A stretch of DNA of 33,537 nt from Leptospiraceae bacterium (GCA_027485405.1 JAIXRB010000116.1:1-33537), one strand, 5' to 3'; counted from the first letter of the stretch, positions 8,155-16,235 are shown. Notes: a model not told the origin generated them from the sequence alone. Made by a program: numbers and translations.

Positions 8155-9147
8155 TCAAATCTCATAAATCGACAAAGACTTAAATCCAGATCTACCTTCT
8201 CGGTTGATAATCGATATTGTTTCAGTCCTTTTTCCTGGTTCGATGTTAAAGATCAACTGATCCGAAATTTCTCTGCAAATGTATAGGCCACGTCCATGGG
8301 AGTCTTCTAGGCCTTTGGGAAGGCCTGTGGCTTCGTCTGTGCTAATATGACGGTCTAAACGATGCAAAATCTCTTCTTTCCGTAGAGAACCAAAATGGTC
8401 TCGAACCACTACAAACATCGATTTTTCTGTGGACCCATAGCCGACTTCGAAATAGTCCTCTTCGGCGAGGGTGATGTTTTCCAAAGGCACAACCATATCA
8501 TGGGAGGGAATTTCAAATTGGTATTTGTAATCCCCACTATCATTGCGGGGAGCTCGAATCATTGCGTTGCTAGTCAATTCTTCCAAAACTTGCTGGATGG
8601 ATTTTGGAGCTCCCAATTGAATTAGATGTTTTGCTATCTTCCCACAGAGAATGACTCGGTCTCTATCCGAACCTACTTTTCGGAAAATGATTCCATTGGT
8701 GGGAGGAGGATCAAAGCTCATAGTCATTTGGTGTTCAATGATCTCAAAACTGGAATCAAAGTATTTTTCGACACCAAATATGTCCTTTGTGATCAATTTA
8801 TCTACTAAAACCTCTATTAGATGAATGTCTAAGAAAGAATACTTTGGTATGATGTTCCAGATTTTGTATTCTTTGGCATAATGTACGTATTCATTGATAT
8901 TGTAAGCCGTCATCAACGCATAGATAACCGTCGGGTACTCTTTCTGGATAAAACGAACTATATCTATCCCGGACTGTCCTGGGAGTCTTATATCCGTTAT
9001 GCACAGGTCGATTTTTTCATTTGTTAGATTCCAAACAGCCTCTTCAAAATTCTCCGCTCCGACCACTTTGTATTTTATGGATAGGAGATCCATTATGGCT
9101 TCTCTAATCGAGTGAATGTCCTCTACAATAAGAATTGTTTTATCCAT
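8155..9147 (-). CDS. Response regulator with RsbW-like ATPase output domain
   Basis: A 330-residue protein with an N-terminal receiver (about 3-120: acidic E9/D10, phospho-acceptor D52 in CITDIRLPG, T80, K101) and, instead of a DNA-binding domain, a C-terminal GHKL ATPase fold (about 165-320). The ATPase signature is seen as N-box ELTSNA (190-195), G1-like DHFGS (250-254) and G2 HGRGLYICREISD (284-296). This resembles anti-sigma or serine-kinase ATPases of the RsbW/SpoIIAB type rather than a dimerising histidine kinase, since no HisKA helix is present. Its ATG shares one base with the stop of the PAS kinase gene (TAATG on the minus strand), so the two are translationally coupled and are probably a cognate pair. 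The target is unknown: an anti-sigma partner is inferred. Confidence 0.88.
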   Translation of the reverse strand: MDKTILIVEDIHSIREAIMDLLSIKYKVVGAENFEEAVWNLTNEKIDLCITDIRLPGQSGIDIVRFIQKEYPTVIYALMTAYNINEYVHYAKEYKIWNIIPKYSFLDIHLIEVLVDKLITKDIFGVEKYFDSSFEIIEHQMTMSFDPPPTNGIIFRKVGSDRDRVILCGKIAKHLIQLGAPKSIQQVLEELTSNAMIRAPRNDSGDYKYQFEIPSHDMVVPLENITLAEEDYFEVGYGSTEKSMFVVVRDHFGSLRKEEILHRLDRHISTDEATGLPKGLEDSHGRGLYICREISDQLIFNIEPGKRTETISIINREGRSGFKSLSIYEI

Positions 9148-10277
9148 TAGTTTGAATCCATTTCCTTATTCTGCAAAGGCAGATTAATGGTAAATTTAGT
9201 TTTTCCCCCATGGGATTTAACTGAAATGCTTCCGTTGTGCTCTCGAACGATGCTATGGCAAATCGATAGTCCAAGCCCTGTGCCGGTCCCAGATTTGCTA
9301 TTGGTAAAAAATGGATCAAAAACTTTCTTTAAGATGGGTTCAGGAATTCCCCCCGCATTGTCTTCTACGAAGATATGCATTTGTTCTTTGGACTTACGCA
9401 ATTCGATTTGAATTTCTCCTGGCCGATAATCAAACGCCTGCAAAGAGTTGCGAAACAAATTCATAAACAGTCTTTCTATTTTTGGAGGGTGAAATGGAAA
9501 TTGAAACTCTTCCTCAAAAATTACGTTCCAAACTATGTTTTTACACAAATGAGGATAAAGGCGGACAACTGTATCTCTTGCTCGATTGATCGTCTCTACA
9601 AGATTCCCGAGACTAACCTTAATTCGATCATTCTTAGCAAATGAGATGATATCAGAAACGATCATTGCCGCTCTAGACATATCTGTTTTTATCATTTCAA
9701 GTTTCTTTGTGATGAATTCAGAAGTGGCATTTGACCAATTTGCTTGCAGATTCTGTATGGTCAGACTTATGCCGGTTAGAGGATTGTTTAGCTCGTGCGC
9801 AATCCCTGAAACTAAAATTCCCAGTGAAGCCAAGTTTCTCATTCTGAGTGACTCTTCATCTTTTTCTTTGACTTCGGTAATGTCTGAAATTTTCTCAACA
9901 ATCCAAGACTCACCTTCGTTCTTTGGATAAGGGTAAAATTCGATGTAAAGAGTTTGCTTTCTCTGGTTTGTATGGAAGAAAATTTCCCTCGAAATAGGTC
10001 CTTTGTTTCTACTTTTCAAAAAATGCGATTTATCGACGGTGTTTTGGTGTTTTGCCACTGGGCAATACGGACAAATTTCCTTCCTCCCATAGAGCACTTC
10101 AAAACAATGAGCACCGAGTACCGACTTAAAGGAGGGTTTTTGCGTGAACAGTATAGTCGATTGATTGGCTCGCATAATGCGAAACTTTTCATTGATTAAA
10201 ACAATTGGTTCTTGGACAACGTCGTAGATTGCTTCTAGCTCTCTCGACTTTTCGACAATTTTGTCGGAGTCCTTCAT
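9147..10277 (-). CDS. PAS-domain sensor histidine kinase with a Cys cluster
   Basis: A 376-residue soluble kinase: PAS domain (about 15-135), HisKA with phospho-acceptor H161 in SGIAHELNNPLTGI, and HATPase (about 255-370, N box FRNSLQAF, G1 DNAGGIP, G2 GTGTGLGLSIC). The HELNNPL motif is of the NtrB/sporulation-kinase style. The PAS domain carries H57-C58, then C69-x2-C72 (CPYCPV) and H77, a cluster that could bind metal or sense redox; related Cys-bearing PAS domains occur in other bacterial kinases. It starts one base after the stop of the upstream exported protein, at the end of the gapA-pgk-tpiA-secG series, and is coupled to the following response regulator. Glycolytic genes and this sensor pair are thus probably co-transcribed. 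Confidence 0.93.
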   Translation of the reverse strand: MKDSDKIVEKSRELEAIYDVVQEPIVLINEKFRIMRANQSTILFTQKPSFKSVLGAHCFEVLYGRKEICPYCPVAKHQNTVDKSHFLKSRNKGPISREIFFHTNQRKQTLYIEFYPYPKNEGESWIVEKISDITEVKEKDEESLRMRNLASLGILVSGIAHELNNPLTGISLTIQNLQANWSNATSEFITKKLEMIKTDMSRAAMIVSDIISFAKNDRIKVSLGNLVETINRARDTVVRLYPHLCKNIVWNVIFEEEFQFPFHPPKIERLFMNLFRNSLQAFDYRPGEIQIELRKSKEQMHIFVEDNAGGIPEPILKKVFDPFFTNSKSGTGTGLGLSICHSIVREHNGSISVKSHGGKTKFTINLPLQNKEMDSN

Positions 10278-10278
10278 T

Positions 10279-10929
10279 TCAATACTTCAGAGAGCCCTGG
10301 AGTTCTTTTAAAACCTTTCTATGTTTAGAGTTGGCTTCCGCCTGTTGCATGGCAATTACCGTAGAGAGTTGAGAGTGAAAATCCAAAAGGAATTTAATAT
10401 AAAAATCTCTCTTAAAATTGTTTCTTTCCGGTTTGTAATCTTCATTGGAAAGATCAGACAAGAGATATTCGTTTTTGCCTTCTAAACCTGCAAAGGTTAG
10501 TTGCATATCATTCATGTTGGGATCCAAGGGAGTTGGATCTTTTATGGATGTTTTGGATTTTTGTTGGATCTGTGTGTCTTCGTTTGTTATATGAATTTCG
10601 ATTCGAGAAAGCGTGCTTCCATTGAATTCTAATAAAATTGTCTTTTCTTCCGAATTCTTTAATCTACTTTTATCTTTGTGTTCTGTCTCGACATAGTATT
10701 TGGTTAATTTTAACCCAGTTCGGTTAGGATAAGATCCAATGAATTGGATGGCAGTGTTCGCCGGCAATGCTTTGATTTTTTCAACGGAGAGGAGTTCTTT
10801 TGCCCGAGTCAATTCTTGGTAGAGAGAAAGGATTTGACGGTCTAGATCTTTCTCTCTGTTGTCTTGGGGAGACTGTGCAAAGCTCCCAAGACTTAAAAAA
10901 AGTAAACTACTGAGGAGGAGTTTTCGCAT
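10279..10929 (-). CDS. Exported hypothetical protein after secG
   Basis: A 216-residue protein with a clear Sec signal peptide (MRKLLLSSLLFLSLGSFAQS; cleavage probably around residues 18-19). The mature part is charged, with an early helical segment (KDLDRQILSLYQELTRAKELL) and a later region rich in beta-like strands (IQFIGSYP, TILLEFNGSTLSRIEIHIT). There are no cysteines and no recognised motif. The start at ATG 10929 is chosen because it opens the signal peptide; a longer open frame to 11049 would run inside secG. It overlaps the end of secG by 23 nt and stops one base before the PAS kinase. Its position suggests a periplasmic role, perhaps as an input to the kinase, but this is speculative. 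Confidence 0.75.
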   Translation of the reverse strand: MRKLLLSSLLFLSLGSFAQSPQDNREKDLDRQILSLYQELTRAKELLSVEKIKALPANTAIQFIGSYPNRTGLKLTKYYVETEHKDKSRLKNSEEKTILLEFNGSTLSRIEIHITNEDTQIQQKSKTSIKDPTPLDPNMNDMQLTFAGLEGKNEYLLSDLSNEDYKPERNNFKRDFYIKFLLDFHSQLSTVIAMQQAEANSKHRKVLKELQGSLKY

Positions 10930-11227
10930 CTTGAGAATCCACAGGTGCAGATTCGAGCGCTGGTGGAAGCTCCAGTAAGGGAGCCTCTTCTTTCTTTGCA
11001 AAAAGAAAGGAAAGACCAAGGGAAAGTAAAATGAACAGAACTGCCGCAATACGAGTTGTCTTCGTCATTACATCAGCTGTGGAAGCTCCAAAAGGACTTT
11101 GGCTAGCTGAAGAGCCGCCAAGTAAGTTTCCACCTCCACCTTTTCCCGTTTGGATCATAACAAGTAAGATCAAAAATAGAGAGGTTAAAATGAACAGAGT
11201 GAGTATTGTTCCAGTAAAAAAACCCAT
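10907..11227 (-). CDS. secG: Preprotein translocase subunit SecG
   Basis: SecG is the small accessory subunit of the SecYEG channel in the inner membrane. The 106-residue protein has two hydrophobic helices (about 3-25 and 58-76) joined by the typical Gly/Ser-rich loop (QTGKGGGGNLLGGSS and a following SPFG), then a charged, Pro-rich tail (LLELPPALESAPVDSQ). AAGGAG lies nine bases before the ATG. The order tpiA-secG is common in bacteria and supports the call. It starts 14 bp after tpiA and its end overlaps the next exported-protein gene. Confidence 0.94.
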   Translation of the reverse strand: MGFFTGTILTLFILTSLFLILLVMIQTGKGGGGNLLGGSSASQSPFGASTADVMTKTTRIAAVLFILLSLGLSFLFAKKEEAPLLELPPALESAPVDSQDAKTPPQ

Positions 11228-11241
11228 AATCGCAAATCTCC

Positions 11242-12000
11242 TTATGCGTAAACCAATGCTAAAAAGGAATCGAGCTTTTGACTCGCTCCGCCAACTAAGC
11301 CGCCATCTATGTTTGGCTTTCCCAATAAAGCCTTTACGTTATCAGGCTTAACAGATCCACCATAGAGGATTTGCATTGATTCAGCAATGCTCTCGGCTCC
11401 CACAAAAAGACCAGAGATTTCTTTTCTGATGAATTGATGCGCTTCTTCGGCTTGCTCAGGGGTTGCAACTTTTCCAGTTCCAATCGCCCAAACTGGTTCG
11501 TAGGCTATGACCAAGTTTTTAAATGCCCCACTTTCAATTCCACCCAAAGCCTCTTTGATTTGGCTAGCTAGCACAGCAAACGTCTGTTCTGCTTCGCGCT
11601 CGGCAAGTGTCTCACCGACGCAGTAAACCACCCGGTATCCTTGTTTTAGAAAATAAGCAATCTTTCCATGGCAAATAGCATTAGTTTCTTTCAGAAACTG
11701 TCGTCTTTCCGAATGCCCAACTAAAATTGTTTTGATTCCAATTTCTTTCAACTGGTCAGGAGAGAGTTCTCCAGTCATAGCATTCAAAGGAGAAGGGTAA
11801 GCATTTTGAGCTCCCACTTGCATGCTGGATCCGTTCGCCGCATACGAAACTTCGGCTAAATGAAGTTCAGTTGGGAAAACCATTACCTCATGCGAAGACG
11901 GCTTGCTTGCAAGAGCCGTCGCGATTCCAGTTGCCAAAGCCTTTGCTTCTGCCATTGTTAGGTTCATTTTCCAATTGCCGGCTATAATTTTTTTTCTCAT
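11242..12000 (-). CDS. tpiA: Triosephosphate isomerase
   Basis: Interconverts dihydroxyacetone phosphate and glyceraldehyde 3-phosphate. The 252 residues match the usual length of the TIM-barrel enzyme. Active-site residues are intact: N9 and K11 (GNWKMN), H96 (VGHSERR), E168 (AYEPVWAIGTG), and the phosphate-binding YGGSV and GGLVGGAS segments near the C-terminus. GAGG lies four bases before the ATG. It follows pgk by 7 bp and precedes secG by 14 bp, in a gapA-pgk-tpiA series that is conserved in many bacteria. In this context it would also receive dihydroxyacetone phosphate made by the GlpD encoded at 18742-20343. Confidence 0.98.
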   Translation of the reverse strand: MRKKIIAGNWKMNLTMAEAKALATGIATALASKPSSHEVMVFPTELHLAEVSYAANGSSMQVGAQNAYPSPLNAMTGELSPDQLKEIGIKTILVGHSERRQFLKETNAICHGKIAYFLKQGYRVVYCVGETLAEREAEQTFAVLASQIKEALGGIESGAFKNLVIAYEPVWAIGTGKVATPEQAEEAHQFIRKEISGLFVGAESIAESMQILYGGSVKPDNVKALLGKPNIDGGLVGGASQKLDSFLALVYA

Positions 12001-12007
12001 GGTTCCT

Positions 12008-13189
12008 CTATTTTTGTATCAAACACTGCACTCCAGGAAGTGTCTTTCCTTCCAGGAATTCCAAACTAGCTCCACCACCCGTAGAAATATGAGTGATTTT
12101 ATCGGCAACTCCTGCTTTGTTGATGGCGGCAATAGAATCGCCACCACCGACCACAGACTTTGCTCCCGATTTTGCAATTGCCTTTGCGATCTCCAAAGTT
12201 CCTTTAGAAAATCGCTCTTGTTCGAAAACTCCCATCGGTCCGTTCCAAAGGATGGTTTTCGCACTTTTTATGACTTTTACATAGTTTTCAATTGTTTTTG
12301 GACCTATGTCCATCCCCATCCAACCATCGATGATTCCCATTTTATCTACAGTCTTTGTTTTACTTCCTTCTTCAAACTTTTCTGCAATTAGGTGATCCAC
12401 TGGGAGCTGTAAGTCTATACCTTTGATCCCTGACTGGTCAATGAGTTGAAAAGCTTCTGACTCATAGTCTTTTTCAAAGAGGGACTTACCGATTGGCACT
12501 GCACGGGATTTCAGAAAAGTATAAGCCATCCCACCCCCGATCAATAGGTGGTCAACTTTACTAGAGAGATTTTTGAGAATGGCGATTTTAGAGGATACCT
12601 TAGATCCTCCTATCAATGCTACAAAAGGTCTGGGCGGTTTGACTAGTAAGGAACTTAGCATCTCGATTTCTTTACGCATCAATAGTCCAGCAAATGCAGG
12701 GAGTAAATGGGCAAGCCCTTCGGTCGAAGCATGAGCACGGTGAGCGGCTCCAAATGCGTCGTTGATATAAACATCAGCTAACTCTGCCAATTTTTTGCAA
12801 AAGGCTGGATCGTTTGCTTCTTCTTCTTTGTGGAAACGTAGGTTTTCTATCAAAAGAATTTCCCCGTCTTGCAAAGATTTGGATAGCTTAACTGCTTCAG
12901 GACCCACTACGGTCTCCGAAAAGTACACCTTCGTTTTGACCAGTTTCTGAAAGGCTTCGAACACTGGTTTGAGTGAGAAACTTGGGTCTACCCCACCTTT
13001 GGGTCTGCCCAAATGACTACCCAAAACAACCCGAGCCCCTTTTTTTATAAGGAGCTCAATCGTAGGAAGAGTCTTTTCGATTCGAGTCTGATCTGTGACT
13101 TGCCCATTCTCGATGGGCACATTGAAATCGACCCGTAAAAAGACTCTCTTACCTTGGAAGTTTTCATTTTCAATTTGGGGTAGATTCAT
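12008..13189 (-). CDS. pgk: Phosphoglycerate kinase
   Basis: Transfers phosphate between 1,3-bisphosphoglycerate and ADP in lower glycolysis, or the reverse in gluconeogenesis. The 393-residue length is normal. Visible motifs include RVDFNVPIENG near the N-terminus, GSHLGRPKGG, LLIENLRFH, the hinge/nucleotide-binding FVALIGGSKVSSKI, WNGPMGVFE, and the C-terminal GGGDSIAAI and STGGGASLEFLEG. The ATG lies one base after the gapA stop, with AAAGG inside the end of gapA as ribosome-binding site, so translation is probably coupled. No oddities are seen. Confidence 0.98.
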   Translation of the reverse strand: MNLPQIENENFQGKRVFLRVDFNVPIENGQVTDQTRIEKTLPTIELLIKKGARVVLGSHLGRPKGGVDPSFSLKPVFEAFQKLVKTKVYFSETVVGPEAVKLSKSLQDGEILLIENLRFHKEEEANDPAFCKKLAELADVYINDAFGAAHRAHASTEGLAHLLPAFAGLLMRKEIEMLSSLLVKPPRPFVALIGGSKVSSKIAILKNLSSKVDHLLIGGGMAYTFLKSRAVPIGKSLFEKDYESEAFQLIDQSGIKGIDLQLPVDHLIAEKFEEGSKTKTVDKMGIIDGWMGMDIGPKTIENYVKVIKSAKTILWNGPMGVFEQERFSKGTLEIAKAIAKSGAKSVVGGGDSIAAINKAGVADKITHISTGGGASLEFLEGKTLPGVQCLIQK

Positions 13190-13190
13190 T

Positions 13191-14198
13191 TTAACCTTTT
13201 TTTGACATATAACGAATCAAATCTACAACTCTGTTCGAATATCCCATTTCGTTGTCATACCAAGATACCAATTTGAAAAAGTTACCGTTCAATTCGATAC
13301 AAGCGTCCGCATCAAAAATGGAAGAAAGAGTCGAGCCAATAAAATCGTTTGAGACTACCATTTCTTCTGTGTAACCTAAGAAGCCTTTCATGGCACCTTC
13401 GGAAGCTTCTTTCATTTTCTTTTTGATTTCGACTAGATTTGTTGCTTTTTCTGTGCGAACAGTCAAATCAACTACAGATACATCAGGAGTAGGGACTCGG
13501 AATGCCATTCCTGTTAGTTTTCCATTGACTTCTGGGATACAAAGACCCACTGCCTTTGCCGCTCCCGTAGAAGCTGGGATGATGTTTTGCGCGGCACCTC
13601 GTCCCCCTCGGAAGTCTTTTTTGGAAGGTCCGTCTACGGTTGGTTGGGTTGCTGTCATCGCATGGATTGTGGTCATAAGTCCTTCCACGATTCCAAAATT
13701 ATCTAATACAACTTTTACAATAGGAGCAAGACAGTTCGTAGTGCAGGAAGCATTAGAAACTACATGGTCACTGCCCGGATTGTATTTCTCATGGTTTACA
13801 CCCATTACAAAAGTAGGGATGTCTTTGTCCTTTGCAGGTGCGGAAATAACTACCTTCTTTGCGCCCGCTTTGATATGCTTTTCGGCACCCACTCGGTCTG
13901 TGAAATGGCCTGTGGATTCAATCACATAATCAACTCCCATCTCTTTCCACGGGAGCTTTTCTGGGTCTCTTTCAGCAAACGTTTTAACTTTCTTTCCATT
14001 GATGATGATTTCATTGTCTGTGTGACTGACTTCGCCAGGGAACCTTCCGTGGGTGGAGTCGTATTTGAACAAATAAGCCAAGTTGTCAGGAGTGACCAAA
14101 TCGTTGATCGCGACGAATTCGAGATTGGGGTCTGTTACCCCGGATCTAAGTACTAGTCTTCCAATTCTTCCAAAACCGTTGATTGCAATTTTAACCAT
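13191..14198 (-). CDS. gapA: Glyceraldehyde-3-phosphate dehydrogenase, NAD-dependent type
   Basis: Oxidises glyceraldehyde 3-phosphate to 1,3-bisphosphoglycerate. The 335-residue protein has the Rossmann start KIAINGFGRIGR, an Asp at residue 33 (INDL) that favours NAD over NADP, catalytic C152 in SNASCTTNC, H179 (TIHAMTATQ), and the C-terminal SWYDNEMGYSNRVVDL. It is the first enzyme gene of the leftward gapA-pgk-tpiA-secG series. A strong AGGAGGG lies six bases before ATG 14198, and a consensus -35 box lies upstream. A small lipoprotein gene in the same direction ends 82 bp upstream. Confidence 0.98.
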   Translation of the reverse strand: MVKIAINGFGRIGRLVLRSGVTDPNLEFVAINDLVTPDNLAYLFKYDSTHGRFPGEVSHTDNEIIINGKKVKTFAERDPEKLPWKEMGVDYVIESTGHFTDRVGAEKHIKAGAKKVVISAPAKDKDIPTFVMGVNHEKYNPGSDHVVSNASCTTNCLAPIVKVVLDNFGIVEGLMTTIHAMTATQPTVDGPSKKDFRGGRGAAQNIIPASTGAAKAVGLCIPEVNGKLTGMAFRVPTPDVSVVDLTVRTEKATNLVEIKKKMKEASEGAMKGFLGYTEEMVVSNDFIGSTLSSIFDADACIELNGNFFKLVSWYDNEMGYSNRVVDLIRYMSKKG

Positions 14199-14201
14199 AT
14201 T

Positions 14202-14214
14202 GCCCTCCTAGGGC
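14202..14214 (-). promoter_or_regulatory. gapA ribosome-binding site in a short hairpin
   Basis: On the minus strand the sequence is GCCCT-AGG-AGGGC, which can fold as a five-pair stem with a three-base loop. The strong AGGAGGG (14203-14209) spans the loop and 3' arm, ending close to ATG 14198. The site confirms the gapA start; control through folding is possible but not shown. Confidence 0.5.
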
Positions 14215-14243
14215 GAAAATCTTTCGTTTGAGATGTTTTTGTA

Positions 14244-14273
14244 ACAGAATGCAGGAAGAAACTGGATTGTCAA
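14244..14273 (-). promoter_or_regulatory. Candidate gapA operon promoter
   Basis: A perfect TTGACA sits at 14273-14268 on the minus strand, about 70 bases before the gapA ATG. At 16-18 bases further there is only a weak -10 match (CATTCT or ATTCTG). The -35 match is notable, but the promoter call is tentative. Confidence 0.35.
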
Positions 14274-14280
14274 GCTCAGT

Positions 14281-14460
14281 CTATCGACAAGTGGCAACAG
14301 TTCCATCCGAATTGTATTTTACCGAGGCACCAGAAGTGAATTGGAGATACAAAACTCCATCCACACAGACTTCATCATAGCCAAAATATTTTGCACAAGA
14401 CCGAGAAAGTGACCCACAACCCAAAGTCAAAAAAGCAAGGAAAAGAAGATATTTTTTCAT
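14281..14460 (-). CDS. Small lipoprotein, function unknown
   Basis: A 59-residue protein beginning MKKYLLFLAFLTLGC, a lipoprotein signal with acylation Cys at residue 15 (lipobox LTLGC). The mature part of about 45 residues has three more cysteines and ends with a likely beta hairpin (VLYLQFTSGASVKYNSDGTVATCR). A longer frame to 14595 exists, but the signal peptide and a GGGAG ten bases upstream favour ATG 14460. The family is not recognised. Its start codon shares two bases with the start codon of the divergent metallo-hydrolase (CATG at 14458-14461). It lies upstream of gapA in the same direction, so read-through into the glycolytic operon is possible. Confidence 0.72.
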   Translation of the reverse strand: MKKYLLFLAFLTLGCGSLSRSCAKYFGYDEVCVDGVLYLQFTSGASVKYNSDGTVATCR

Positions 14461-15352
14461 GAAAAGCAATCTCCCTCGACTTTCATTCTTTTGTATAGCT
14501 TTCTTTCTCGCAATCCACTTGCATTGCATACTTTTTACGGAAACCAGAAAAGTAGCTAACAAGCCAAATCCCAATCTAGACCAAAAAGTCTCCAAAATGC
14601 GCGTCTATTGGGTGGGACATGCAACCACTTTGATTCGAATCGAGGATAAATATATACTAACAGATCCAATTTGGAACTCGAACTTAGTAGGATTCTTCGG
14701 ACGACATGTGGAACCAGGAATAGAATTGGAAAATCTCCCCGCATTAGATGCAATCTTAGTTTCCCATGCTCATTTTGATCATATGGACAATTTTACTCTG
14801 CGCAAATTGCCTAAGTCCACTCCGCTATTCTTACCCAAGGGATCACCAAATTACAGAGGCTATGGTTACAAAAGCATTCAAGAAGTGGAACCGTATTCAA
14901 TCTGGGAAGAAAACGGTCTTCGCATTACGGCAATTCCAGCGCGACACTTTGGGGGGCGTTGGTTTTTTGACAATCTCTGGGATGGAGATCCGTATACTGG
15001 TTATTTGATTCAATACAAGGGCAAGTCTGTTTACTTTGCTGGAGATACAGGATACCAAAAAGAAGTCTTTGAAAAGGTTGGGCAAATAGCAAACTTGGAT
15101 TTGGCAATTTTGCCTATGGGACCTTATCGCGGAATTGGTGGGGAACTGGGAAATCCGGTTCATGTGAATCCCTTTGGTGCTGTCCAAGCCTTTGCCGATA
15201 CCAAGGCAAAGTTTATGATTCCCATGCATTTTGGAACGTTCTATACGGCTCCCGATACCGAATTTCCCTACATTATCGAAGCGATAGAAAAAAGTCCCTT
15301 GAAGGACAAGATACGTTTATTAAAACAAGGGGAATATACAGAATTTCCATAA
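14459..15352 (+). CDS. Metallo-beta-lactamase-fold hydrolase, NAPE-PLD/UlaG-like, exported or membrane-anchored
   Basis: A 297-residue metal-dependent hydrolase. Metal ligands are seen as H103, H105, D107, H108 (SHAHFDHMD), H163 (ARHFGGRW), D196 (FAGDTGY) and H257 (MHFGTF), which is a complete binuclear site. The layout (DPIW..., PARH, GPYRG) resembles the N-acyl-phosphatidylethanolamine phospholipase D-like branch, so a lipid phosphodiester substrate is plausible but not proven. From ATG 14459 the N-terminus (RLSFFCIAFFLAIHLHC) looks like a signal or anchor; the nearest alternative ATG at 14597 would give a cytoplasmic enzyme. Neither start has a good Shine-Dalgarno sequence. It leads a rightward operon with the patatin-like lipase (7-bp gap) and fadH. 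Confidence 0.85.
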   Translation: MKSNLPRLSFFCIAFFLAIHLHCILFTETRKVANKPNPNLDQKVSKMRVYWVGHATTLIRIEDKYILTDPIWNSNLVGFFGRHVEPGIELENLPALDAILVSHAHFDHMDNFTLRKLPKSTPLFLPKGSPNYRGYGYKSIQEVEPYSIWEENGLRITAIPARHFGGRWFFDNLWDGDPYTGYLIQYKGKSVYFAGDTGYQKEVFEKVGQIANLDLAILPMGPYRGIGGELGNPVHVNPFGAVQAFADTKAKFMIPMHFGTFYTAPDTEFPYIIEAIEKSPLKDKIRLLKQGEYTEFP

Positions 15353-15359
15353 GGAACCA

Positions 15360-16235
15360 ATGGCAAAAAAAGCAATCGTACTATCGGGGGGCGGGGCAAG
15401 GGGAGCCTACCAAGCAGGTGTTTGGAAATACTTGCAGGAGAAAAAATGGAAGCCCGATATCATCTGCGGAACTTCGGTAGGTGCCATCAATGCATGTGCC
15501 ATAGGCTCAGGGATGTCAGCCGAGCGCATCATTGAGCTTTGGTTAGATTTGAATAAGAAAAATGTAATGCGGATAACTTGGAAGAGCTCAGTGCTCTCGT
15601 TGTTTAAAAAAAATTCCTTTGCATTTGTCGATACATCTCCTCTTCGAGATCTACTTTTTGAAAAACTAGATTTTCAGGCTTTGAACGCAAGTGACCAAAA
15701 AGTTGTCATAACGGCTGTCAACATTCTGAACGCTGAGCTAGCCTTTTTTGAAAACCCAGAGCTTCGCATCGAACATATATTGGCATCATCTGCCATTCCT
15801 CTGCTATTTCCCTGGCAGTTGATAGGCGGCGTTCCGCATTGGGATGGGGGAGTGATGGCAAACACGCCAATCTTACCTGCTATATCCAAAGGTGCCGAAG
15901 AAATTATAGTTGTTTTGCTTTCTCCTGTGGGCGGAGAAATTTCTATGAGTCCGCCCAAGAACAAGATTGAGGCATTGGAACGAATGTATGAGCTCTATCT
16001 CATTGCCTCATACAAAAACATCCAACAGGGAATCGAATTGGAAAAAGAAGCCACTGAGAAAAAATCTTCCATCGAGCTTTTTTTAAATTCCCTTCGACCT
16101 AGCCTCAGCAATATTGATATAAAAGTTGTGAGTCCCAAGCGTTTGTTGGGTCTCGGTAGTTTTCTTAACTTTAACAAAAAACAGTCGGAAGAGCTCATTG
16201 ATTTGGGTTACCGCGATGCACAGGAGACATTATGA
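15360..16235 (+). CDS. Patatin-like phospholipase / acyl hydrolase
   Basis: Predicted Ser-Asp dyad lipid acyl hydrolase of 291 residues. The patatin signatures are complete: oxyanion motif GGGARGAYQ (10-18), nucleophile S39 in GTSVGA, and catalytic D162 in WDGG. There is no signal peptide, so it would act on the cytoplasmic side or on internal lipids. The C-terminal third (about 195-290) is helical and charged, without a recognised domain. It lies between a NAPE-PLD-like hydrolase and fadH, with which it overlaps by 4 nt (ATGA), so coupled expression is expected. The set suggests release and breakdown of fatty acids. Confidence 0.93.
   Translation: MAKKAIVLSGGGARGAYQAGVWKYLQEKKWKPDIICGTSVGAINACAIGSGMSAERIIELWLDLNKKNVMRITWKSSVLSLFKKNSFAFVDTSPLRDLLFEKLDFQALNASDQKVVITAVNILNAELAFFENPELRIEHILASSAIPLLFPWQLIGGVPHWDGGVMANTPILPAISKGAEEIIVVLLSPVGGEISMSPPKNKIEALERMYELYLIASYKNIQQGIELEKEATEKKSSIELFLNSLRPSLSNIDIKVVSPKRLLGLGSFLNFNKKQSEELIDLGYRDAQETL

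Noticed and set aside
10930..11049. Longer N-terminus for the exported protein after secG
   Set aside because: It would run 120 bp deeper into secG in another frame and place the obvious signal peptide inside the protein; ATG 10929 is better.
14461..14595. Longer N-terminus for the small minus-strand lipoprotein
   Set aside because: The added 45 residues overlap the metallo-hydrolase gene and would bury the lipoprotein signal; ATG 14460 has a GGGAG at a workable distance.
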